Source: Sulfuricurvum sp. PD_MW2 | GTDB taxonomy: Bacteria; Campylobacterota; Campylobacteria; Campylobacterales; Sulfurimonadaceae | Assembly: GCF_002633015.1 (NCBI RefSeq) | Contig: NZ_NSIU01000001.1 | Span: 62,001-126,000, forward strand | DNA length: 64,000 nt | Direction: 5' to 3' | Shown: in pieces, positions 8,206 to 17,294 of the stretch | Numbering within the stretch: position 1 is the first letter of the stretch | Layout: each line of letters begins with the position of its first letter | Program-made: the position numbers and the translations under genes | The notes under the pieces: model-generated | Databases searched by the model: none | What the model saw: only the letters and a program-made list of their open reading frames with translations | What the model was told of the DNA's origin: nothing

Positions 8206-9267
8206 ATGCTTTTATATATTCATATCCCTTTTTGCGACAGTAAATGTTCCTATTGCGCCTTCAACTCGTATGTCGATAAATTCTCTCTGCGTCAAGCCTA
8301 TATGGATGCCATGCTGCATCAACTCACATACGAACTGCAACGGTTCAACGTTTCGCCTCAAAATCCGATCGAAACGGTATTTATCGGAGGAGGAACCCCA
8401 TCGACCATTGATCCGTACATGTATCGACCGATTTTTGAGCTGATTGAGCCTTATTTGAGTGAAGAGTGTGAAATCACCTCCGAAGCAAATCCGAACAGTG
8501 CAACATCTTCGTGGTTGGAGGGGATGTTTAAACTCGGAGTGAATCGATTGAGTTTCGGTGTCCAAAGTTTTAATAATGAAAAATTAAAATCTCTCGGACG
8601 AGCACACAATACCGGGCATGCGATCCAAGCGATCCAAAGTGCGTCTACAATCGGTTATCAACACCTCAGCATTGATCTGATCTACGCTGTAGCGGGAGAC
8701 ACAAAAGCACTCCTTCAGGCTGATATAGCACAGGCATTCTCTCTTCCTATCGATCATATTAGCCTTTACGCACTAACAATAGAAGAAAAAACAGCCTTCG
8801 AGAAAACACCGCAGATGGCACAAGAGGAGTTGAAGCTTACCCAATGGCTATTCCAACAAATAAAAGAACGGGGATTCGAACAGTATGAAATTTCCAACTT
8901 CGGTAAATATCGTTCACGTCATAATTTAGGCTATTGGGAGCATAAAGATTACATCGGAGTAGGTTCCGGAGCCGTCGGTTTTTTAAAAGATCGTCGTTTT
9001 TACCCCTCTGCATCAGTAGAAACATACATTTACAATCCTCTTGAAATCTATACTGAAATAATAGAGTCCGATGCATTGACCAGTGAAAAACTCTTTTTAG
9101 GTTTTCGTAGTGCGATCGGAGTCGATGAAACTATTTTGGACCCAAAACAAAAACAAAAAGCCATCATGCTCTGTGATGAAAAGCTCCTGATCTATCAAAA
9201 TAACCGTTTTTTTAATACCGATTTTCTATTGGCGGATGAAATTGCTCTAAGTGTAGAGGGGTTTTAA
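8206..9267 (+). CDS. hemW: radical SAM family haem chaperone HemW
   Basis: A 353-residue member of the HemN/HemW radical SAM group. Cys10, Cys14 and Cys17 (in IPFCDSKCSYCAF) would hold the [4Fe-4S] cluster that cleaves SAM. The segment FIGGGTPST follows, then the HemN C-terminal part from about residue 290. HemW is thought to deliver haem to respiratory enzymes and lacks the extra N-terminal residues of true coproporphyrinogen dehydrogenase. The sequence starts right at the barrel (MLLYIHIPFC), which favours HemW. Transcription probably begins at the ATG. Confidence 0.88.
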   Translation: MLLYIHIPFCDSKCSYCAFNSYVDKFSLRQAYMDAMLHQLTYELQRFNVSPQNPIETVFIGGGTPSTIDPYMYRPIFELIEPYLSEECEITSEANPNSATSSWLEGMFKLGVNRLSFGVQSFNNEKLKSLGRAHNTGHAIQAIQSASTIGYQHLSIDLIYAVAGDTKALLQADIAQAFSLPIDHISLYALTIEEKTAFEKTPQMAQEELKLTQWLFQQIKERGFEQYEISNFGKYRSRHNLGYWEHKDYIGVGSGAVGFLKDRRFYPSASVETYIYNPLEIYTEIIESDALTSEKLFLGFRSAIGVDETILDPKQKQKAIMLCDEKLLIYQNNRFFNTDFLLADEIALSVEGF

Positions 9268-9320
9268 CTTTCTTTCGATAGAATTGCCATCACTTTAAAA
9301 TTTGATTTTTGGATAACACA

Positions 9321-9725
9321 ATGTTTGGTATGGGTTTAAGTGAAATCTTTCTGATTGCGATAGTTGCGGTTTTGTTTCTGGGACCGGATAAGCTCCCGGA
9401 GACGATGGTTCAAATCGCTAAATTTTTCCGAAGTGTCAAAGGGACGGTTAATTCCGCCAAAGCGACTCTTGAAGAAGAGATGAAGTTCTCAGAGCTCAAA
9501 GAGAGCGCACTGAACTATAAAAAAGAGCTAACAGAAGCAAGTGCGGAGTTGGAACGAATGACCAATGTAACCGAGATCGGATCAGAATTGAACGTAATCA
9601 AAAATGATTTGGATCTTAGCACTGTCGCTTCTTCGGCACCCTCAGCACCGAAAGAGCCTGAAGTAATCACATTCACCCCTAAACCAAAAGAGATTAAACC
9701 TGTAGAAGAGAAAACGGATGTTTGA
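9321..9725 (+). CDS. tatB: Sec-independent protein translocase TatB
   Basis: Part of the twin-arginine export machine, which moves folded proteins over the inner membrane. One N-terminal membrane helix (about 1-20, FGMGLSEIFLIAIVAVLFLG) ends in the GPDKLP hinge. An amphipathic and charged helix and a Pro-rich tail follow. I chose the ATG at 9321 over the TTG at 9309 because GGA stands seven bases before it and the family starts MFGxGxxE. Its stop overlaps the tatC start by 8 bases. TatB rather than TatA/E is inferred from the 134-residue length and the adjacent tatC. Confidence 0.9.
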   Translation: MFGMGLSEIFLIAIVAVLFLGPDKLPETMVQIAKFFRSVKGTVNSAKATLEEEMKFSELKESALNYKKELTEASAELERMTNVTEIGSELNVIKNDLDLSTVASSAPSAPKEPEVITFTPKPKEIKPVEEKTDV

Positions 9726-10500
9726 AGATTTAAAACCTCACTTAGCTGAACTGCGTAAACGACTCGGTATTAGTGTTGCCGCCGTCATAATCATGGCTAT
9801 CGTCATGTGGAACTTTCATGATGCGATTCTTGGATGGATAACCCAACCGCTTATTACCGCACTCACCTCTGTCGGTAAGATTTCTCCAAAAGCGGCACAA
9901 GGGATGTTGGTAACCAAAGAGCTCTCCGAAGCATTTTTTGTGGCGATGAAAGTCTCTTTCTTCGGCGGTCTTATCGCGGCAATCCCTGTGATTTTAGCTC
10001 AAATTTGGCTTTTTATCGCACCGGGCCTGTACGCAAATGAGAAAAAGATGATCATCCCTATCGTCATCGGCGGAAGTGTTATGTTTCTTGCAGGTGGGGC
10101 GTTTGCGTACTATTTCGTTACCCCTCTCGGATTTGCGTTTTTTATCGAATTCGGTAGTGCCTCTTTTGTCCCTATGTACAATATCAGCGAATATGTCGAC
10201 TTTTTTACTAAAATCATTTTCGGATTCGGCTTGGCATTTGAATTGCCGGTATTTTGTTATTTTCTTGCCCTTCTGGGATTCATCGATGATCGGATGATGA
10301 TCAATTTCTTCCGCTATGCCATCGTATTGATCTTTATTATTGCCGCTATCCTGACACCACCGGATGTTTTGAGCCAAATCATGATGGCGGTTCCGTTGAT
10401 CCTCCTGTATGGGATTTCAATCTTGATCGTACGCGTGGTCAACCCTGCACCGAAAGAGGAGCCGTACATCGAAGAAGATGAAGAAGAGACGATTGATTAA
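9718..10500 (+). CDS. tatC: Sec-independent protein translocase TatC
   Basis: The six-helix membrane subunit that, with TatB, recognises the twin-arginine signal. It opens with DLKPHLAELRKRLGIS, the cytoplasmic N-terminal signature, and has the expected helices with the FGLAFELPVFCYFLA segment. The C-terminus ends in an acidic tail. It starts inside tatB and its own end overlaps the probable start of queA, so tatB-tatC-queA should be one transcript. A Tat-exported sulfite dehydrogenase follows downstream. Confidence 0.95.
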   Translation: MFEDLKPHLAELRKRLGISVAAVIIMAIVMWNFHDAILGWITQPLITALTSVGKISPKAAQGMLVTKELSEAFFVAMKVSFFGGLIAAIPVILAQIWLFIAPGLYANEKKMIIPIVIGGSVMFLAGGAFAYYFVTPLGFAFFIEFGSASFVPMYNISEYVDFFTKIIFGFGLAFELPVFCYFLALLGFIDDRMMINFFRYAIVLIFIIAAILTPPDVLSQIMMAVPLILLYGISILIVRVVNPAPKEEPYIEEDEEETID

Positions 10501-11521
10501 TCTCGACCCTCTCCTCACCTCCAGCTACCACTATGAGCTCCCAGAAGAGCTTATAGCTACCCATCCGATTCATCCCAGAGATCATGCTCGACTTCTTGTT
10601 TACAACCGTATCGATAAAAGTATCATCCACAGTCGATTCGATGCTCTGGAAGATTTTTTGCCTCCACAATGCGGCATTATTTTTAATGATACGAAAGTTA
10701 TAAAAGCTCGCCTTTATGGGCACAAAGAGAGCGGAGGGGCAATTGAGCTGCTCATCAATCGCCCACATAATGCCCATACGATAAATGTTTATATTCGAGG
10801 ACGCGTTAAAATAGACACCCTTTTGATATTTGATCAAACACTGCGTGCTCGTGTCATCGCTCTGCACGATGACGGTTCACGCGATGTCCATTTTTATTTG
10901 CATGAAAATCTTATCCGTTTTGAAGATCTCCTCCCTATTTTAGACAAAGTAGGACACATTCCCCTCCCTCCGTATTTGGGAAGAGAAGACAACTCCGAAG
11001 ACGAAAGAGAATATCAAAGCGTTTTTGCCCACCATGAGGGTGCCGTTGCCGCCCCTACCGCGTCACTTCATTTTACCGATGAGCTCTTTAATGCAGTATG
11101 TTCCCATCATACTCATGCTTTCGTCACCTTGCATGTCGGTTCCGGCACCTTCAAACCGGTTGAGTCCGAGGTCATCACCGATCATCCGATGCACTCGGAA
11201 TATTTTGATATTAGCCCTAATGCTCATAACCTGATACAAAGCGATACTCCGCTTCTAAGTATTGGGACTACTTCAACACGAACCGTAGAGTATTATGTAC
11301 GAAACCACAAATTGAGAGGCGAAGCGAACCTCTTCTTGCATCCAAAAAATCCACCGATGCGAATCAATCATCTCCTCACCAATTTTCATTTGCCGCAATC
11401 GACACTGCTGATGCTCGTCGCTTCATTTGTGGGGCTAGAAGAGACCCATCGAATCTATAATGAAGCCATAAAAGAACATTACCGCTTTTTCTCTTACGGT
11501 GATGCCATGCTTATTCTTTAA
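10478..11521 (+). CDS. queA: tRNA preQ1(34) S-adenosylmethionine ribosyltransferase-isomerase
   Basis: Transfers and isomerises the ribose of SAM onto preQ1 in tRNA, making epoxyqueuosine at the wobble base. The family landmarks are present: YELPEELIATHP, the HPRDHARLL segment, HVGSGTFKPV and LLMLVASFVG near the end. The length (347) is usual. The start is uncertain: the ATG at 10478 lies inside tatC with no good ribosome-binding site, while a TTG at 10493 has GAAGAG six bases upstream and would give a more typical N-terminus. Confidence 0.93.
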   Translation: MKKRRLINLDPLLTSSYHYELPEELIATHPIHPRDHARLLVYNRIDKSIIHSRFDALEDFLPPQCGIIFNDTKVIKARLYGHKESGGAIELLINRPHNAHTINVYIRGRVKIDTLLIFDQTLRARVIALHDDGSRDVHFYLHENLIRFEDLLPILDKVGHIPLPPYLGREDNSEDEREYQSVFAHHEGAVAAPTASLHFTDELFNAVCSHHTHAFVTLHVGSGTFKPVESEVITDHPMHSEYFDISPNAHNLIQSDTPLLSIGTTSTRTVEYYVRNHKLRGEANLFLHPKNPPMRINHLLTNFHLPQSTLLMLVASFVGLEETHRIYNEAIKEHYRFFSYGDAMLIL

Positions 11522-11572
11522 ATTATCTCAAATTATGATAAAATAGTGATACCATAATCGAAGGCAGATATC

Positions 11573-12799
11573 ATGAGACATCTTAACCGCAGACATTTTT
11601 TAGGTGCAGGCTTATTACTGGGGGCATCCGCGCTCCTTGGTAAAGAGACACCGTCAAAACCTATCGCTATTCCGCAAGAATACACTCCGCCTATCATAGC
11701 GTTTCCTGAGAAGAAACCGATGGTAGCTATTTCTGATCGTCCGCCGCTGCTCAAATCGGCCAAAGGTCGTGAAATTTTCACCCAAGCCATTACCCCGAAT
11801 GATGAATTCTTTGTCCGTTGGCATCTTCCGGATATTCCAACGCATATTGATCTCAATGAGTTTCGCTTAGAGGTAAAAGGATCTGTTAATACACCTCTTT
11901 CACTCAGTGTGGATGATCTAAAATCCAAATTCGAGCCGACGGAAGTAGCTGCCGTATTGCAATGTGGCGGTAATAGCCGTAAATACTATGCGGTAACCGG
12001 ACAAGCAACTCACGGCGTCCAATGGGATCACGGCGCAATGGGCTGTGCGATCTGGAAAGGGGTCAAACTCAAAGACATCCTCAACCGTGCAGGCGTAAAA
12101 GAGTCTGCGACATGGGTCGGACTGAATGGATTAGAAAAACCTGCGATGGACGAAACTCCCGATTTTTTCCGTGAAATGGAAATCGCAGAAACCCTTCAGG
12201 ACCAAATCATTGTCGCTTATGCAATGAATGGCGAAGATTTACCATACCTTAACGGGTTCCCAATCCGTCTTGTTATTCCAGGGCATTTCTCAGACAGCTG
12301 GGTGAAAATGCTCAGTGAGATTATGGTCATGGACACCTACCGTAAAAGCTTTTTTATGGATGTAGCCTATACGGTACCGGACAACGATTGTGAATGTGTC
12401 GTATCGGGAAGCGATTTTGAATACAAACGCAAACCTATTGCCACCATGAAAGTCAAATCAGTGATCGGATATCCATCACCGGATACTCTCATTAAAAAAG
12501 GCTCTCGTGTCAAAATTGCAGGAGTAGCGTTCGATCAGGGAAAAGGGATCAAAGAGGTCATGATCTCTCTTGATGGGGGAAAAAGCTGGAGTGCGGCAAA
12601 ACTCGGACAAGATTACGGCAAGTTTGCATTCCGTCCATGGAGTTTTGAGTGGGAACCGAAAACAAAAGGGGACTTTACGATTATGGCTCGTGCAATCAAC
12701 AGAATCGGAAACATTCAGCCTCTCCCGGATGAAATCGGCTGGAATGCCGGTGGATACCAATACAATGCCGTTGATAACGTCAACGTTAAAATCGTATAA
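11573..12799 (+). CDS. sorA: periplasmic sulfite dehydrogenase, molybdopterin subunit (SorA-like)
   Basis: A molybdenum enzyme that oxidises sulfite to sulfate and passes electrons to a c-type cytochrome. A twin-arginine signal (NRRHFLG, Arg6-Arg7) with a hydrophobic stretch to about residue 22 directs export of the folded protein. The oxidoreductase molybdopterin domain follows (about 65-280), with Cys131 in LQCGGNSR as the expected molybdenum ligand. A C-terminal Mo-co dimerisation domain (about 290-405) contains ISLDGGKSW. The cytochrome gene follows after 9 bases. SoxC is the alternative; pairing with a small monohaem cytochrome favours SorAB. Confidence 0.87.
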   Translation: MRHLNRRHFLGAGLLLGASALLGKETPSKPIAIPQEYTPPIIAFPEKKPMVAISDRPPLLKSAKGREIFTQAITPNDEFFVRWHLPDIPTHIDLNEFRLEVKGSVNTPLSLSVDDLKSKFEPTEVAAVLQCGGNSRKYYAVTGQATHGVQWDHGAMGCAIWKGVKLKDILNRAGVKESATWVGLNGLEKPAMDETPDFFREMEIAETLQDQIIVAYAMNGEDLPYLNGFPIRLVIPGHFSDSWVKMLSEIMVMDTYRKSFFMDVAYTVPDNDCECVVSGSDFEYKRKPIATMKVKSVIGYPSPDTLIKKGSRVKIAGVAFDQGKGIKEVMISLDGGKSWSAAKLGQDYGKFAFRPWSFEWEPKTKGDFTIMARAINRIGNIQPLPDEIGWNAGGYQYNAVDNVNVKIV

Positions 12800-12808
12800 G
12801 GTGCAAAA

Positions 12809-13132
12809 ATGAAAAAAATACTCCTATTTAGTTTACTGGCAGTTTCTACCCTTTTTGCACAAGTCTCTAAACCGATTGAAATGCCCTACGTCGAGTATCC
12901 GATCGAATCGGGTGATCATGATGAAATCGTACAACAGTACTGTCTCATTTGTCATTCATTCGGCTATGTTCTCAATCAAGGGAAAAAAAGCCGTCCATAC
13001 TGGAAAGGGACAGTACAAAAAATGGTCAATGAGTTCAAAGCCCCTATCGGAAAAGAGGATCAACAAATCATTGTAAATTATCTTGTGAAACACTACGGAT
13101 ACGAATCTCAGCCTAATCCATCAGGACATTAA
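12809..13132 (+). CDS. sorB: small monohaem cytochrome c, SorB-like partner
   Basis: A 107-residue periplasmic protein with a Sec signal peptide (about 1-18, ending TLFAQ) and one haem-binding motif CLICH at residues 45-49. It follows sorA by 9 bases with its own ribosome-binding site (AAGGTG), and is the probable electron acceptor for the molybdenum subunit. The Met that would be the sixth haem ligand may be Met64 or so, but this cannot be fixed by eye. A hairpin overlaps its stop codon. Confidence 0.82.
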   Translation: MKKILLFSLLAVSTLFAQVSKPIEMPYVEYPIESGDHDEIVQQYCLICHSFGYVLNQGKKSRPYWKGTVQKMVNEFKAPIGKEDQQIIVNYLVKHYGYESQPNPSGH

Positions 13133-13140
13133 GTCCTGAT
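13120..13140. terminator. hairpin between convergent sorB and dprA
   Basis: An 8-bp perfect stem (ATCAGGAC / GTCCTGAT) with a 5-base loop that contains the sorB stop codon. It lies 2 bases from the dprA stop on the other strand, so it may end transcription in both directions. There is no long T tract, so its strength is uncertain. Confidence 0.6.
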
Positions 13141-13142
13141 TC

Positions 13143-13919
13143 TCAAAGAACCGATACTCTTCCATTTCTCACTTCTATCAAACCTTTGAGTTCCGCTTCG
13201 AAAATCTCATGGGGATATCGAGCCAGTGCATCCTCATACGTCGGATTGCTACGACAATATGCGATTAAGGGAGAGTCTACTAAAGCATTTTTCCCTTTTT
13301 GTGTGATCTCTACGACAAAACGATCAATATTATCGATTGCCGTTGCTTTTCCCTCTGCTACAAGCTGACGTGTAGCAGCACTTTCATTGATACGATGCGG
13401 TAAAACATAAATAGCTTTCCCCATTTCCAATGCATATTCGACGCTGCGCATACTTCCGCTGCCACTATCCGCTTCCATCACGATCAGTGCATCTCCCAAA
13501 GCAACTACGATCTCATTCCGAACAACGAAACTCCAGTCGCGTGCTTCAAATCCGCATTCAAACTGGCTTAGAGTAAGTCCGTTTGCTTCTATGGATTTAA
13601 TCAACTCAAAATTTGATGCAGGATATCGGATATCAATTCCGCAGGGCAATATCGCTATGGTATTTTCAGCTCCGGCTCCTTGATGGGCAAGGGAATCTAT
13701 CCCCATAGCCGCACCACTGACAATCACCATACCGCTGAGTGCTAATTTTTTGGAGAGTTCAAGTGTCATCGCACGAGAATATTGATTTGGTCGTCTAGTG
13801 CCTATGATAGATATTTTCGGGCGTTGCAATAATGATAGATCACCCCGATAATAGAGTTTTTCAGGATAGCGCTTCATCGTTGAAAGTTCAGGAATAGAAA
13901 ATGAAATTATATTGTCCAT
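13143..13919 (-). CDS. dprA: DNA processing protein DprA
   Basis: DprA loads RecA onto single-stranded DNA taken up during natural transformation. The Rossmann-like DNA-binding domain covers about residues 20-215 with ISIIGTRRPNQYSR, VSGAAMGIDSLAH and the GSGSMRSVEYAL segment. A short C-terminal winged-helix tail follows. The ATG at 13919 is preferred to the TTG at 13925. In this phylum dprA lies next to the YibQ-type gene and ilvC, as here; in Campylobacter ruvX follows, but here ruvX is in another operon. Confidence 0.93.
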   Translation of the reverse strand: MDNIISFSIPELSTMKRYPEKLYYRGDLSLLQRPKISIIGTRRPNQYSRAMTLELSKKLALSGMVIVSGAAMGIDSLAHQGAGAENTIAILPCGIDIRYPASNFELIKSIEANGLTLSQFECGFEARDWSFVVRNEIVVALGDALIVMEADSGSGSMRSVEYALEMGKAIYVLPHRINESAATRQLVAEGKATAIDNIDRFVVEITQKGKNALVDSPLIAYCRSNPTYEDALARYPHEIFEAELKGLIEVRNGRVSVL

Positions 13920-13974
13920 AGTCAACTCAATCTAAAAGTTGTAACACAATATCCAAATAGAAAAAAAGGGATGA

Positions 13975-13997
13975 AAATCTGACAAATTGTCAGATTT
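13975..13997 (-). terminator. hairpin terminator at the end of the YibQ gene
   Basis: A 10-bp perfect stem (AAATCTGACA / TGTCAGATTT) with a 3-base loop spans the stop codon of the deacetylase gene. Read on the minus strand it is followed by TTC and, after six more bases, a run of seven T. It separates the deacetylase gene from dprA. Confidence 0.6.
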
Positions 13998-15021
13998 GAT
14001 CGATACCGACGAGTTGCACTCCGTTCAAAAGCTCTTTTGATTCTTTGAGAGCTCTGATCGTATCCACACGGGGATGACCGATAGCGATTGCAGTTCCGTA
14101 TCGTTTAGCTTTAACAACCGCCTCTTTTATCTGTCTTTTCACATTCGCTACACCGTCTTGATCATCCAGAAAAACATCGCGTGTCAAATATCGCATTCCG
14201 TATCTTCCCGTAGCTTCACGTGCTTTGCTCGTACCGATTGTACGGCTGTCGACAAACTGAAGCCCCTCTTTTTTCATGACTCGAATCAACCGGTCCATCG
14301 CTTCTGAATCGGATGTAAATTTCGATCCTGTGTGATTGTTCATATAATGGACGTTGGGATAAAGCTGTTTGAGCGCATCGAGCCGTTTTTCAATCTCTTC
14401 TTCACTGCTATCGATATGGATGGTATTGGGTTCTTCATCGTGAAAGGCAATGGCTTCCAACGGCAGGTGAACCATATATTTTGATTGTTGCTTTGCTAAA
14501 GCTGCCGAATCAGGATGCCGCGAGCTAGGTGGAAGAAAAGACAGCACAATCGGCAATCCAGTGGATTGTATCGCTTTGACATCACGAGCATATGACACAT
14601 CATCCATGATAATGACCAGTTTCGCTTCTGCACCGTTGGGACGAATTTCACGTGCCGGCGGGGGAGGCGGAGGCGCTTTTTTATTATCCGGTGCATACTC
14701 ATGATGCGCTTTAACCTCTTCTGATATTCGTTCGCGCTCAAGCATATCATCAAGCTCTTTTTTAATCCGTCGTATTTCTTTGTCGTGTGGAGTTTGTTCC
14801 GATTTTACGTGTGTTTTATTCTCATCGATACTGCTCAGTGATTTGATCTGTTGGACTAATTTTTGGGTTTGATTGCGTTCGGCAGCAAGCTCTTTTTCGG
14901 CTTGTCGAAATCCGAAAAAATACCCGATAAATATCGCAAGCAAAAATATCAATACGCTGATCAGTCCGATCGCTAAACGTCTTAAAGTGAAGTATTTTTG
15001 GAAAAGAGGCTGTTTATGCAT
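13990..15021 (-). CDS. divergent polysaccharide deacetylase family protein (YibQ-like)
   Basis: A 343-residue protein with one N-terminal membrane helix (about 14-36), a coiled-coil/charged segment to about 110, a short poly-proline stretch near 117-121, and a deacetylase-like domain (about 130-340). The domain shows IIMDDVSYAR and NNHTGSKFTSD in place of the classical NodB motifs, as in the YibQ (DUF610) family. It is anchored to the inner membrane facing the periplasm. The substrate is unknown; a link to envelope glycan is plausible. It follows ilvC, as in Campylobacter (Cj0632-Cj0634 order). Confidence 0.8.
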   Translation of the reverse strand: MHKQPLFQKYFTLRRLAIGLISVLIFLLAIFIGYFFGFRQAEKELAAERNQTQKLVQQIKSLSSIDENKTHVKSEQTPHDKEIRRIKKELDDMLERERISEEVKAHHEYAPDNKKAPPPPPPAREIRPNGAEAKLVIIMDDVSYARDVKAIQSTGLPIVLSFLPPSSRHPDSAALAKQQSKYMVHLPLEAIAFHDEEPNTIHIDSSEEEIEKRLDALKQLYPNVHYMNNHTGSKFTSDSEAMDRLIRVMKKEGLQFVDSRTIGTSKAREATGRYGMRYLTRDVFLDDQDGVANVKRQIKEAVVKAKRYGTAIAIGHPRVDTIRALKESKELLNGVQLVGIDQI

Positions 15022-15051
15022 GATGAAAAAAAACCTCTTGAGGATAGATAT

Positions 15052-15074
15052 ATTCAGAGCTCTAAGCTCTGAAT
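15052..15074 (-). terminator. hairpin after ilvC
   Basis: A 10-bp perfect inverted repeat (ATTCAGAGCT / AGCTCTGAAT) with a 3-base loop lies 11 bases beyond the ilvC stop. On the minus strand it is followed, about 20 bases on, by a run of eight T just before the YibQ gene. It probably limits read-through from ilvC. Confidence 0.6.
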
Positions 15075-15084
15075 CTGGAGAGTT

Positions 15085-16128
<1,044 letters not shown>

Positions 16129-16150
16129 TCATAGGCTTAAAATTTGGCGA

Positions 16151-16156
16151 ATTATA
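16151..16156 (-). promoter_or_regulatory. putative -10 box of ilvC
   Basis: TATAAT on the minus strand, 43 bases before the ilvC start. No convincing -35 box is seen; the upstream sequence is rich in A and T. Confidence 0.5.
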
Positions 16157-16184
16157 CTCCACTTTTGCATAAAAATTTATTAGC

Positions 16185-16225
16185 GCACCCTTAGATCGTT
16201 CTCCTAAATCGACTTCTAAGGGTGC
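16185..16225. promoter_or_regulatory. 11-bp perfect inverted repeat in the ilvC divergent promoter region
   Basis: GCACCCTTAGA at 16185-16195 is repeated as its exact reverse complement TCTAAGGGTGC at 16215-16225, with 19 bases between. It lies upstream of the ilvC -10 on one side and just ahead of the -10 box of the unknown gene on the other. It could be an operator for a dimeric regulator bound on one face of the helix (30-base centre spacing), or a hairpin in a longer transcript. No known consensus was recognised. Confidence 0.6.
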
Positions 16226-16241
16226 ATAATCGATCGCGTGT

Positions 16242-16247
16242 TACAAT
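16242..16247 (+). promoter_or_regulatory. putative -10 box of the 16273 gene
   Basis: TACAAT stands 25 bases before the ATG at 16273 and is followed by an AGGA ribosome-binding sequence. The -35 region falls on the right arm of the inverted repeat, as expected if that repeat is an operator. Confidence 0.45.
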
Positions 16248-16272
16248 TCACCCAAAAATTAGGATGGTTCGG

Positions 16273-16908
16273 ATGAAAAAGTTTAACCTTTTTAACGAAA
16301 TTATCGTTGTAGACAAAAATGATTTTTTACGTGCAGCCAATTCGGCGAAACCGTTTGCGATAGCTTATACCGGCGAAATCGTTTATGCACCTTTCGATGA
16401 CTCACTCATCAGTATCTTTGAAGGTTCAATCCCTCCGATCTCCCCATTGAGCACCGACCGATCCCGTCCGATTAGTACAATGCTTGGCAATACGTACCGT
16501 ATTGTGGAGGATGATGATCGATTGCTGATCAAAGCTTTCGGTGCATGGCAAAGCATTATCGGATACAACCAAAAACGTGCGATGTATGATGATACATCGG
16601 GCGATGGTATTGCTGAATTCGCCGATAAAATACTCGAAGACATCGGATGGAATGCGACAGAGTTCAATATCCGTTATCGTGAAATCGTTGAACACTTTGA
16701 AGAGCGGTGCGAGGGGATTTTGATCTGCATCGAAAAAGATGAACCTTACCAATTTAGCGGACTTGGATTCCTTTTTGATCTTGATCATGCACGTAAAGTT
16801 GCATTTGAATACTGTGTTCGTGTGATTCAAGACAAACTAGAAAACGATGAGGACTATACGACCCTCACCGATGATGAAGAGGAAGCTAAAAATTATTTTT
16901 TGAGCTGA
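16273..16908 (+). CDS. unrecognised protein, acidic, 211 aa
   Basis: I do not recognise this gene. The ATG at 16273 was chosen because AGGA lies eight bases before it; the frame extends upstream to a GTG at 16222 through the promoter. The product is soluble and acidic, with no signal peptide or membrane helix, and a very acidic C-terminus (DDEEEAK). No catalytic motif stands out. Its last 16 bases overlap ruvX, which converges on it. It is single, divergent from ilvC, with the inverted repeat between them. Confidence 0.75.
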   Translation: MKKFNLFNEIIVVDKNDFLRAANSAKPFAIAYTGEIVYAPFDDSLISIFEGSIPPISPLSTDRSRPISTMLGNTYRIVEDDDRLLIKAFGAWQSIIGYNQKRAMYDDTSGDGIAEFADKILEDIGWNATEFNIRYREIVEHFEERCEGILICIEKDEPYQFSGLGFLFDLDHARKVAFEYCVRVIQDKLENDEDYTTLTDDEEEAKNYFLS

Positions 16909-17294
16909 GTGAGATAGCGCTCCAAAATAATTTTTGCTGAGAGGGAGTCGATCCGCCCATCACGCTTGTAACGAATTTCGCCTCGCATCAGCTCTTCGGC
17001 TTCTTGAGAACTGTGCGATTCATCTTGATAAGCGATCTCTCCGCTAAATTCGACGAGATTCATAAAGTGAGCTACACGACGGCGCATCTCATCTTCGGTG
17101 GTGCTTCCCATCGGAATACCGACAACCACTACACTCACCTCATATTCGCTCAATACTTTTTTGACGTCATTGGCCGCTTGGTTGCGGTTTTTACGTTCTA
17201 TGGCCGGGAGCGGCGTTACGAGACCGTTTCCGTAACTGAGCGCTAATCCGATCCGCTTTAGCCCCAAATCGATTGCAATTATTGCGCCCATCAT
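16893..17294 (-). CDS. ruvX: Holliday junction resolvase-like nuclease RuvX (YqgF)
   Basis: A 133-residue RNase H-fold protein with the N-terminal IIAIDLGLKRIGLA motif (first catalytic Asp), GIPMGST, and the C-terminal DSLSAKIILERYL with the last Asp. YqgF is essential in many bacteria and is linked to rRNA processing as well as recombination. The start is taken at the ATG at 17294, which forms an ATGA overlap with the mnmE stop; a second ATG follows at once. It is the last gene of the rpmH-mnmE unit. Confidence 0.9.
   Translation of the reverse strand: MMGAIIAIDLGLKRIGLALSYGNGLVTPLPAIERKNRNQAANDVKKVLSEYEVSVVVVGIPMGSTTEDEMRRRVAHFMNLVEFSGEIAYQDESHSSQEAEELMRGEIRYKRDGRIDSLSAKIILERYLTQLKK

Noticed and set aside
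9309-9320. TTG start for tatB at 9309
   Set aside because: The ATG at 9321 has a GGA sequence at proper distance and gives the family N-terminus.
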